Shown here piece after piece: positions 47,542 to 55,223 of a stretch of 62,036 nucleotides of DNA. Position 1 is the first letter of the stretch. Each line of letters starts with the position of its first letter. The DNA is taken from assembly GCA_026708685.1 (NCBI GenBank), contig JAPOUL010000009.1, positions 1 through 62,036 of the forward strand, given 5' to 3'. The DNA comes from Bacteroidota bacterium. Lineage in GTDB: Bacteria; Bacteroidota; Rhodothermia; Rhodothermales; Bin80. The translations under genes and the position numbers were made by a program. The notes beneath the pieces are model-generated. The model worked only from the letters and a program-made list of their open reading frames with translations. It made no database searches and had not been told where the DNA came from.

Positions 47542-47560
47542 GAGGTTTTGCAAAAGGCTC
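47542..47560. repeat. 19-bp near-palindrome, copy 3
   Basis: GAGGTTTTGCAAAAGGCTC, followed by ATTT as in copy 1. It lies about 80 bp before the integrase remnant. A looser fourth version (TAGGTTTTGTAAATACCTC) is at 50249-50267, followed by sequence similar to that after copy 2 (AATGC and TGATGCT). Confidence 0.6.
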
Positions 47561-47639
47561 ATTTGGGAGGCACGGGTGTTAAAGCGTCAATCCGAATCCA
47601 ACCACCATTGTGTAATTAGATATATAATGCCCAAACATA

Positions 47640-48091
47640 ATCTATTAAATGCATCGGGGACGGGTTACTGAATTGGTTCAACTCTGATGGAAGCACATTA
47701 TTTCCCGTGAAAGCAACAAATGTGGTCAGGTCACTTTACACGGAAAGGGTAATAAGACACGCGTTGTTCTAGTTTTTCCACCCGTTTGGACTGATCTGAT
47801 GAAACTCAAATCAGAATCCGCCTTCTCTGAGTTAAATGACCCTGTTTTGCAAAATCAAAGGGTATTGACTTGGCTAGATCAACCATTCCCCGGGTTGTAC
47901 GGACTGCTACGGAGAACGCTGGATTAATCAAGAAGGTGTTTCCTCACTGATTACGTCATGTCCATGCCTCCCATGCTCCTGATCAAGGTGCACCAATTCA
48001 TTTAGTCAAAGATACACTGGGGCATGCATCTTTGGCTACAACGACAGAATATACCCATGCACATCCACCGAATCATCATCAGATTATCTAA
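47640..48091 (+). pseudogene. Tyrosine recombinase (integrase) catalytic-domain remnant
   Basis: Across frames the remnant reads RVTELVQL (first catalytic Arg region), NKCGQVTLHGKGNKTRVVLV, then after a frameshift near 47850 IPRVVRTATENAGLIKK, and finally LRHVHASHAPDQGAPIHLVK, DTLGHASLATTTEYTH. The HxxR, GHAS and catalytic Tyr elements are recognisable. A TGA at the W-K-H block (about 47678), the frameshift, and a TGA in place of Trp before LRH disable it. The N-terminal SAM-like core-binding domain is not visible. It probably once mobilised or closed the neighbouring defence island. Confidence 0.82.
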
Positions 48092-48095
48092 ATTA

Positions 48096-48112
48096 TTAGG
48101 GGTAAGGTATGG
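48096..48112 (+). repeat. 17-bp direct repeat, copy 1
   Basis: TTAGGGGTAAGGTATGG, starting 5 bp after the integrase remnant's stop. An exact second copy is at 48511-48527. Position directly after an integrase gene suggests an attachment-site-like or duplication scar. Confidence 0.6.
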
Positions 48113-48157
48113 AATGAATGGATTTTCTATGGTAGTGTCCGTAAGATCTGAGATGAA

Positions 48158-48208
48158 CATCACAAGATATATCACGTAAGCAACTCTTGAGATATGTATC
48201 TTGTGATG
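48158..48208. repeat. Inverted repeat, 12-bp perfect arms
   Basis: CATCACAAGATA (48158-48169) and its exact complement TATCTTGTGATG (48197-48208) separated by 27 bp. Not followed by a T-run; function unknown. Confidence 0.55.
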
Positions 48209-48510
48209 GTCAACATTTTTGCTCGCATGAGATGAGGGTTCAGGTTCCTTTACATTTCCATACCCTAGCTTGCACCGTTCCTGAGTATGATAAAAAACTT
48301 CTCTGAAAAGGTATGCGTGGATCTGAAATAGATTCTTTTTAGATCCACTGGTGACGCTTACTTTGGAGCAATGATCCAGTTTGAGCGTAAGGAATCAAAT
48401 CCCATCATGTCTGCATGTCATTGAAATGACTTTGCCCTACATATCGTAGGGATAGGTTTCACTAACCTGTGGAAAGTCAATCCAAATACGACCATCTAAC
48501 ATCCGTATTT

Positions 48511-48527
48511 TTAGGGGTAAGGTATGG
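48511..48527 (+). repeat. 17-bp direct repeat, copy 2
   Basis: Second exact copy of TTAGGGGTAAGGTATGG, 415 bp after copy 1 and about 105 bp before the AAA ATPase start. Confidence 0.6.
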
Positions 48528-48633
48528 GCGATTTTGTAAAAATAATCGTTGTACGCATGGTCTCTGCGTTCAGTAATGATTGTGAACTTACTGGCTAATG
48601 GGTAGTACGTAAGTAAAGATTACCCTCATCGTG

Positions 48634-49905
48634 ATGAACTCTAAATTTAGGCGTAGACGTGGACGTGCAGAATATTTTCATGGTCGAGATGAGATCATGG
48701 ACACATTTGATGCGGTCCTTGAAAACTACCGTTCTATAAACGAGGGTAGCACCTTTTTAATTAAGGGTCCACCCGGTGCGGGAAAGACTGCACTGCTCAC
48801 AAAACTCTCCCAAAAAGCCTTGGCAGCGGATGATCCGTGGGCGGTAGCCAAGATCGGAGTAAAAGATCTGTATGACCCCGTATCACTAGCACAAGCACTC
48901 GGAAAGGCTTACTTCATTGATGCTGAAATTGCAATAGAAGTTGGTATTAAGGTTGTTGCGGGTAAGGTGGTCGGACATGTAGCAGGACTTGCCACTCCAA
49001 CAGAAATTCTCCGACATCTGACCCCCGAAACAGGACTGATCCTTGTGCTTGATGAAGCTCAAAGGTTACGTAATATACCGAATGAATCGGAGATTCACGT
49101 CGTAGCTGAGGATACCTTAAATTTGATTCATAATGGCGATGTTGGACATCCAGTAATGCTTCTTACAGCGGGATTGGGAACGACCGAATCCGCCTACGAT
49201 TCTCTGGGGGTTTCACGGTTTGAGGATAATTGCCGTATACGTCTTGGATCATTAGATCATCAATCTACCTGTGCTGTTATACGAGATCTCATTGTTGCAG
49301 AGGGGGGTGTGGTTAAGCCACCACCAAGCTGGGTTAAAGACATCGCGGAGCACACCCACGGATGGCCCCACCACATCATATCATATGCGGGAGCTGCTGC
49401 GGATCACCTCGTCGATATAAATAGAATGCCTACGGAAGAAGACCTACAGATTGTGCTTGCTCAGGGTCGTGTGAATCAGATAGATTATTACCAGACCCGT
49501 GCCAAAGGCATTTCCAAGAAGGATCGACAGATTCTGGCACAACTTTTTATCGATCTTCCACCAGACGGGACTGTGGACAAAGAAGATATCATGTTTGCAT
49601 TTAAGGAGAAATACACGGTAGAGGATACTTGCAAGTTTTTCGAGAACACACTTCACAGAGGGATACTTGATGAAAGACAGGATGGTGACTATGGGATTCC
49701 TATTCCCTCCTTGCATGCATGGCTTGTTGATGAGTACGCTAGAAACAAAAGCCAAGACATTCCACAGACATCCAAGCAGCTATCTCCCATGCCCGACCAG
49801 ATACTGCTTCCTTCTAATAAAGATGATCCATCTGGTGTGAAGAAAGATAAAGGTGATGACGAAGACAAGCGTAAAGGTCAAGGCGAGTTTTCAATGGAAC
49901 GATAA
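48634..49905 (+). CDS. AAA ATPase (AAA_16/ORC-STAND-like) with charged C-terminal tail
   Basis: Protein of 423 residues from the ATG at 48634 (a GTG codon precedes it). Opens with EYFHGRDEIMDTFDAVLENY, the start of ORC/STAND-type NTPases; Walker A GPPGAGKT (about 45-52), Walker B LILVLDEAQRLR (about 133), sensor-like VMLLTAGLGTTES. A winged-helix-like C-terminal part (SKKDRQILAQLFIDLPPDG) follows. The last 40 residues are rich in Lys/Asp (KDDPSGVKKDKGDDEDK) and probably disordered. No partner gene is adjacent. The setting next to the decayed defence island suggests defence or element maintenance; not proven. Confidence 0.75.
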   Translation: MNSKFRRRRGRAEYFHGRDEIMDTFDAVLENYRSINEGSTFLIKGPPGAGKTALLTKLSQKALAADDPWAVAKIGVKDLYDPVSLAQALGKAYFIDAEIAIEVGIKVVAGKVVGHVAGLATPTEILRHLTPETGLILVLDEAQRLRNIPNESEIHVVAEDTLNLIHNGDVGHPVMLLTAGLGTTESAYDSLGVSRFEDNCRIRLGSLDHQSTCAVIRDLIVAEGGVVKPPPSWVKDIAEHTHGWPHHIISYAGAAADHLVDINRMPTEEDLQIVLAQGRVNQIDYYQTRAKGISKKDRQILAQLFIDLPPDGTVDKEDIMFAFKEKYTVEDTCKFFENTLHRGILDERQDGDYGIPIPSLHAWLVDEYARNKSQDIPQTSKQLSPMPDQILLPSNKDDPSGVKKDKGDDEDKRKGQGEFSMER

Positions 49906-50670
49906 CCTTCCCGCAGGTGAATAGCAACCATGAAAGCCTCGTTACCATCTTGATTGACCACTTTGTAACCATTCAGTGTGCACCATAGTTGCACTTCCAA
50001 AAATATTTATGCTTCACCTACTTAAAAAACGGAAGCCCCATATAATATAGCATGAATACGATTTTCAATCGGTTGGTGAAATTTGATCACATACCATTGC
50101 TTCTGGCTAATTTTACGATTTTGAGATATGACTCAAGAAGTGAGAGACAACAACGATTTGTGGTAACAAATCTAGTACACCGAGGTTTTTGAAAGTTGAT
50201 GTTCTGCGTAAATATTGACTGCACATCATGAGACGCACTTGTTGGTGTTAGGTTTTGTAAATACCTCCAAGGAGATCGATCAATGCTGATGCTTCAAATA
50301 CAAACTGCCCAAATGATAGAAGATACCTCTGAGGAGAAATTCTGCCAAAAATTATTGAATCAGTTTTGAGACAAAGCATATCTAGAAACACAAACGGAAT
50401 ACAAATTCTGATGTACTTGGTTCCATTGAAGCGATAACTTGACTTCTCAAATCTTAGTGTATGATTTGGAGAAGCACAATGTCATAGTATCCGAAAAGCT
50501 CCTGTCTTTATCGTAACGTATCCATAAAATGATTCTGAAAACATCTACATGGCTTTCACTGTCAGTCTTTATATCTGCACAATGTCATATTCATGAACGT
50601 CATATCTCTGGCTTGTGGGATGCAAACATTTAAAGAAACAGCAAGTACAGCAACTGAGACTATAAGAATC
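49906..50670. other. Gene-free interval
   Basis: About 765 bp between the AAA ATPase and the LRR gene. No intact or recognisable broken gene. It holds the looser fourth near-palindrome at 50249-50267 with flanking similarity to the sequence after 47481, so it may contain an eroded end of the same mobile element. The last 100 bp should contain the LRR gene promoter. Confidence 0.45.
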
Positions 50671-52641
50671 ATGGTTAGATCTATTGTTGTCGCTTTGATC
50701 TTCGGTGCATGTTTCCATGCTTTGGCTAAGGCACAATTTTTAGGATGTACTCGGATTGATCAACTTAGCCTTGAAGACTGCCGAGCCCTGGAAAAACTCT
50801 TCTACGATACAGATGGGTTCCGTTGGCTTAATGCACGGGGATGGCTACAAACCAATCAACCCTGTGACTGGTATGGCATCACATGTCGAACTTCTGGGTG
50901 GCCTAGAGAAATTACACATATTGATCTTTCAGGAAATAACCTCACTGGCACGCTTCCCGGCGATCTCGCCTTTCTTTCAGAATTGCAATCACTCCGCATT
51001 GATAATTCGGGGCCTGGTATCCGTCTTAAAAAATTGACGAGCGTAATTCCAGCTACGCTGGGAGACCTAAAACACTTGGAAGTCCTCTCCTTTAACAGCA
51101 ATGCTTTCACTGGTGCCATCCCCGCTGAACTCGGTAATCTGACCAATCTTCGTGAACTTGATCTCGGCAATAATAAACTCACTGGAGGTATTCCAGAACG
51201 ACTCGGACAATTAACCAATTTAAAGCACTTAGATCTAAGTGTAAACCAATTGGGAGGAGCCATTCCTGATACTCTTCAGAACCTGACTCGACTGGAACAC
51301 CTCAACATCAGCCACAACTCCATAACCAGAGAAATCCCCGATTGGATTGGACAGATGAACTTGTTGGATTTTTTAGATGTCAGTCATAATCAACTCTCAG
51401 GAAATATTCCCCCTGAACTGCATCAGCTGGATCAACTCTTATGGCTTTCTTTGACCAATAACCAGTTTACGGGGGCACTTCCTCTTTCATTGGTAATCTT
51501 TGCCTCTAACATCACACATTGTGAATTTGGAGAAACCCAGTTATGCATCCCTGATTCACCTCCCTATGCATATCTGGGAGAAGTATGCTCTCTCACGCCG
51601 CAGAATAGTTGCAAAATATGTGAAGGTTCACACTGTTCAACTCTGGAAACCATCTATACTCAAACCAATGGGCCATCCTGGGGACAAAGTGATGGATGGC
51701 TTGCAAGCTCAGAGCCCTGTCAGTGGCATGGAGTTCAATGTAGCAATCAAGACATCACCCATCTCGCGTTGCCAAACAATAACCTGTCTGGAAACCTACC
51801 AAATACTCTCTCGTCTCTCCAAAATCTTCAAAACCTTGACCTGTCATCCAACGACCTTCAGGGAGAAATTCCAGTCACCTATGATGAATTGACCCAATTG
51901 ACCCGTTTAGATCTTAGCGATAATCAACTCACCGGAATTTTACCCCTTGAAATCGCAACCCTTGGAACCAAGATAGACCAGTGTGACCTATCCATGAATG
52001 CTGGAATTTGCCTGCCAGATACGGATGAATATGCAACTATCAATGTAAACCCAATCTGTGAATTACCCAAGCGAAGTGACTGTAGCGGCTACGGCTTCGT
52101 TCAGATCATGGATCTCAATGCTATCATCCATCGACAGTCCATTGAGTTAACTTGGTCTACTACTCAACCTTCAACCTCCATTACATTTTTCATTGAACGT
52201 GTTCAACCACCCCAAACCATTGCTCAAGTCTTTGGAAGTCCAGAATCATCAATGACATTCAGTTATACCGTGCATAATCTCCAACCGGGAATGTATTCGT
52301 TTCAGATAAGGCAGGTGAATTCAAATGGCACAGAACAAGTGAGTGAACCCATCACGGTGGAACTTTATCCAGAAGCTTTAATGACTGGACTGGCCTATCC
52401 GAATCCGTTTTCAGCAGAGACCAAGTTTGAAATTACTACTGGACTATCGGGCTCTGTAACGATTGAACTGTACGATCTACTCGGGAGAGAAGTCCGCACA
52501 TTATTTAGCGGTACTCCACCCATGCATCAACCCATAGACATAACCCTTTCAGGTAGAGACTTATCTAATGGAGTCTATTTTATTCGGAGTTCACTGGATG
52601 GTCGTATGATCTCCTCTCAGAGGGTTATGCGGGTTGAGTAA
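50671..52641 (+). CDS. Plant-type leucine-rich-repeat secreted protein with C-terminal sorting tail
   Basis: Protein of 656 residues from the ATG at 50671, which gives a clean signal peptide (MVRSIVVALIFGACFHALAK). Upstream in-frame residues to 50593 add nothing useful. There are two copies of an LRRNT_2-like cap (LEKLFYDTDGFRWLNARGWL and LETIYTQTNGPSWGQSDGWL), each followed by CxWxGVxC. About 12 repeats of the plant type follow (LTNLRELDLGNNKLTGGIPE), like receptor kinases and PGIPs. The end YPNPFSAETKFEIT...LYDLLGREVRTLF...NGVYFIR matches a Por_Secre_tail/type IX sorting domain. Probably a surface adhesion or host-interaction protein. Convergent with the next gene, 1 bp apart. Confidence 0.85.
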   Translation: MVRSIVVALIFGACFHALAKAQFLGCTRIDQLSLEDCRALEKLFYDTDGFRWLNARGWLQTNQPCDWYGITCRTSGWPREITHIDLSGNNLTGTLPGDLAFLSELQSLRIDNSGPGIRLKKLTSVIPATLGDLKHLEVLSFNSNAFTGAIPAELGNLTNLRELDLGNNKLTGGIPERLGQLTNLKHLDLSVNQLGGAIPDTLQNLTRLEHLNISHNSITREIPDWIGQMNLLDFLDVSHNQLSGNIPPELHQLDQLLWLSLTNNQFTGALPLSLVIFASNITHCEFGETQLCIPDSPPYAYLGEVCSLTPQNSCKICEGSHCSTLETIYTQTNGPSWGQSDGWLASSEPCQWHGVQCSNQDITHLALPNNNLSGNLPNTLSSLQNLQNLDLSSNDLQGEIPVTYDELTQLTRLDLSDNQLTGILPLEIATLGTKIDQCDLSMNAGICLPDTDEYATINVNPICELPKRSDCSGYGFVQIMDLNAIIHRQSIELTWSTTQPSTSITFFIERVQPPQTIAQVFGSPESSMTFSYTVHNLQPGMYSFQIRQVNSNGTEQVSEPITVELYPEALMTGLAYPNPFSAETKFEITTGLSGSVTIELYDLLGREVRTLFSGTPPMHQPIDITLSGRDLSNGVYFIRSSLDGRMISSQRVMRVE

Positions 52642-52642
52642 A

Positions 52643-53869
52643 TCACTGGCTACTAAGTAAATCAATGATTGCTTGTTCTATGGATTCAGGGCTTTCTTGA
52701 TGAATATAGGAGCCATATTCAAGAACCTGATGGGTTCCCATGGGCATCTGGTTCACCCAAGAAGTATGAAACTCACCCCACATTTTACGTCCCTCAGGTG
52801 AATCACCAATCCAAATGGGGCTATCTGATGCACGCCCTGCCGTCAATACGACTGTCGGAACCGAAGGCACTGCCGTAATCTCAGACTTTGTTTGTTCATC
52901 TATGATCGACGCATACATGTTAAACTCCAAACCAGTACCACCAGGGAGTGTTGACTGAAAACGCTTCAGACGATTCCAGTAGGATTGCCATGCGTCGGCA
53001 TCAAAAGCTTGCCACATAGTAGCCTGTCCGTCATAGTGTGGATCTATAAACACAACTCCCCCAATATCATCTTCATATACGTCTATGAACTGGCGGGCAA
53101 TCCAAGAGCCAGCTGCATGCGTGACCAATAGATAGGGTGGAGCGGCATCGGCTGATTGAAGCAATTGATATAATTGATTCGTCATCTGTTCAAGACTTGG
53201 AGACTCCTTTAATTCCGTTGACAAACCTAATCCAGGTCGGTCATAAGCTATCACTCGAAATGAAGACGCTAAGTTTTGATGAAGTAATTCCCATGAGGTT
53301 AGATCATCCCCAATTCCACTGATCAATACGATCGTAACAGGTCCACTTCCTGCATCCACATAATTCATCTCTGTGCCGTCAATCTTGGCTGTTTGTCCAA
53401 GTGGGTAAGAATCTCCAAGAAGCCATGGGGCAGGCTCGGATGCATCAAGATCCACTCCTGTCATATTCGTGACAGTCGCTTCATCAATAATGATATGATC
53501 GGCATCTGATCCAGGAGGGGCCATAATTACCCCACCAAAGCCTCCCCACGGATCGTTGCATACTCCATGGTAAATACCGTCAGGAAGGCGAACCAATGTG
53601 CAGGGAAGATCAAATGAAGGAGTCCATACGAAGGATAAGCTATCCGAAGTCACGCGGATATCTCTAAACTCAAAAGGTCCATAATTTTCTACTTCCAGAG
53701 TGATCTTGAGTCCATCCTCCGAGTTGCGAACTTTATAGACCGAATCCATGTATCGGCCAGTCCTATGAATGATCCGCCCAACCCAGTCTCCATCCTCAAT
53801 GACTTGAGCATAGATCTCAGTCATTGGGTTAGCCATGATCACTACAATCAGTAGTACTTTTTTCCACAT
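52643..53869 (-). CDS. Alpha/beta-hydrolase-fold protein without nucleophile serine
   Basis: Protein of 408 residues with a signal peptide (to about IYAQ). A beta-rich N-terminal module (about 25-130) precedes an alpha/beta-hydrolase fold: VTIVLISGIGDDLTSW (oxyanion region), VIAYDRPGLGLS, then at the nucleophile elbow LLVTHAAGSWIARQF, where Gly-His-Ser-x-Gly has become Thr-His-Ala-Ala-Gly (A252, codon GCA). The later acid strand VVFIDPHYDG and the His in GSYIHQESPESI are kept. It is therefore likely inactive as a serine hydrolase, or acts as a binding protein. Its first 41 bp overlap the end of the TPR gene, so it is expressed with it. Confidence 0.78.
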   Translation of the reverse strand: MWKKVLLIVVIMANPMTEIYAQVIEDGDWVGRIIHRTGRYMDSVYKVRNSEDGLKITLEVENYGPFEFRDIRVTSDSLSFVWTPSFDLPCTLVRLPDGIYHGVCNDPWGGFGGVIMAPPGSDADHIIIDEATVTNMTGVDLDASEPAPWLLGDSYPLGQTAKIDGTEMNYVDAGSGPVTIVLISGIGDDLTSWELLHQNLASSFRVIAYDRPGLGLSTELKESPSLEQMTNQLYQLLQSADAAPPYLLVTHAAGSWIARQFIDVYEDDIGGVVFIDPHYDGQATMWQAFDADAWQSYWNRLKRFQSTLPGGTGLEFNMYASIIDEQTKSEITAVPSVPTVVLTAGRASDSPIWIGDSPEGRKMWGEFHTSWVNQMPMGTHQVLEYGSYIHQESPESIEQAIIDLLSSQ

Positions 53870-55118
53870 TGTTGTTCTGATTCCAATCGTCTAATTGTTG
53901 CAAATAATTCTGAGCAATCAAATGGTCTGGTTCTCGATCCAAGAGTTCAAGCCATACGATACGAGCTGCATCTGGCATTCTACTTTGTACATATGCTACA
54001 CCAAGATTCAATCGGGCAGCACTCAAATCTGGATCAGCACGTAAAATGGCTTCCAACCGCTTGATGGCTTCGTCATAGTCTCCACATTCAATATATAAGG
54101 TCGCAATATTGGTTTGCATAAACAATGCGAGTCCTGATGGAACTTCAATCGTCAACCCATTCTTGAAGGCCTCAATGGCACGGCCGTACTTTTTTGATTC
54201 TCGCAGGCGGTTGCCAAGTTCAATCCAATTCGCTGGTGATCCTGGGTCGTTATTGATGGCATTCTGAGCTTCGTTGACGCGTTGTTGCAACTGCTGTGCC
54301 TTTTCAGCACGCTCAAAATAAACCTGTGCATCATCCTCTAGACCAAGCCTCATATATACCTGTCCAAGGTTGAACTGTGCACCATGATGCCAAGACCAAT
54401 GTTGTGCAACGGTTTCAAGGTATGGACGAGCTGCCTCGGCAGAATCCAGACGAAAATACTGGGTGCCAACGATATACTGATAGTCTAAATCATCTGGTCG
54501 TAAGTTCAAACCGGCCAGAGACATCTCCAGAGCATCATGCAGATCTCCCGTCTCCTCCAGTAATTGACCAAGCCACATATAGGTCGTCGTATGTTCAGGG
54601 TCAATGGAAAGAGCCTGTTCATACGCAGCTATAGCACTATCTGGTACTCCTAACTTTGCATAAGCCCGTCCAAGTTCATGGTAGAGAGCAGTGGATGGTC
54701 CAACCTCGGATTCTTCTGCCAGATAATAATTAACGGCATCACGTAGTTTGCCCCGCCGAAAACTGTTGAGCCCCATATCAAATCTTGCCCCTGGATAGTA
54801 TGGATCGATTTCCAAGACGACCTGATAGGCAGCCTGGGCGACATCAATTCGATTGAGTTGGGTATAGATTTTTCCACGCAAAAAATGAAGATCTGCTAAG
54901 TCGGCAAAATGAACCTCTGCACTGTCGGTGTACGCCAGAGCCACTTCATACACTCCGCGGCTAAATGCCTTTTCGGCTTCAACCATGTACCTAGCAACGG
55001 TTGGAGAAAGAAGCTGCCTCTGCTTTTCGGCAATTCTCTCGGGCTGCTGACAGCCAGATATCAAAATGATCAAACAGAAAAGAGTTACCCATAGGGCATC
55101 TGGATTCGGTATCTTCAT
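53829..55118 (-). CDS. TPR-repeat lipoprotein
   Basis: Protein of 429 residues from the ATG at 55118, giving a standard lipoprotein signal (WVTLFCLIILISGC); the frame to 55172 is longer without a better signal. At least eight tetratricopeptide repeats (for example ALYHELGRAYAKLGVPDSAI, TTYMWLGQLLEETGDLHDAL) form a binding superhelix. Such lipoproteins scaffold complexes at the outer or inner membrane. It follows the first CRTAC1 gene on the same strand by about 105 bp and overlaps the hydrolase gene, suggesting one operon with the CRTAC1 proteins. Confidence 0.85.
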   Translation of the reverse strand: MKIPNPDALWVTLFCLIILISGCQQPERIAEKQRQLLSPTVARYMVEAEKAFSRGVYEVALAYTDSAEVHFADLADLHFLRGKIYTQLNRIDVAQAAYQVVLEIDPYYPGARFDMGLNSFRRGKLRDAVNYYLAEESEVGPSTALYHELGRAYAKLGVPDSAIAAYEQALSIDPEHTTTYMWLGQLLEETGDLHDALEMSLAGLNLRPDDLDYQYIVGTQYFRLDSAEAARPYLETVAQHWSWHHGAQFNLGQVYMRLGLEDDAQVYFERAEKAQQLQQRVNEAQNAINNDPGSPANWIELGNRLRESKKYGRAIEAFKNGLTIEVPSGLALFMQTNIATLYIECGDYDEAIKRLEAILRADPDLSAARLNLGVAYVQSRMPDAARIVWLELLDREPDHLIAQNYLQQLDDWNQNNNVEKSTTDCSDHG

Positions 55119-55223
55119 CCAGTATTGATGTTGAGACCAACAGGTTTCAACATCAGAACAATAGTGCAGCATTCAATCGTACAATGTGGTAAAAAGAGTG
55201 GTATGGAAGTTTCCAGGTATCGT

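Larger units (their letters stand above)
48092..48633. other. Gene-free interval with direct repeat and hairpins
   Basis: Holds a 17-bp direct repeat TTAGGGGTAAGGTATGG at 48096-48112 and 48511-48527. Two inverted repeats lie between: CATCACAAGATA (48158-48169) with its exact complement at 48197-48208, and GTGGATCT (48317-48324) with AGATCCAC (48341-48348). I see no protein signature. The end should contain the AAA ATPase promoter. Confidence 0.6.
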
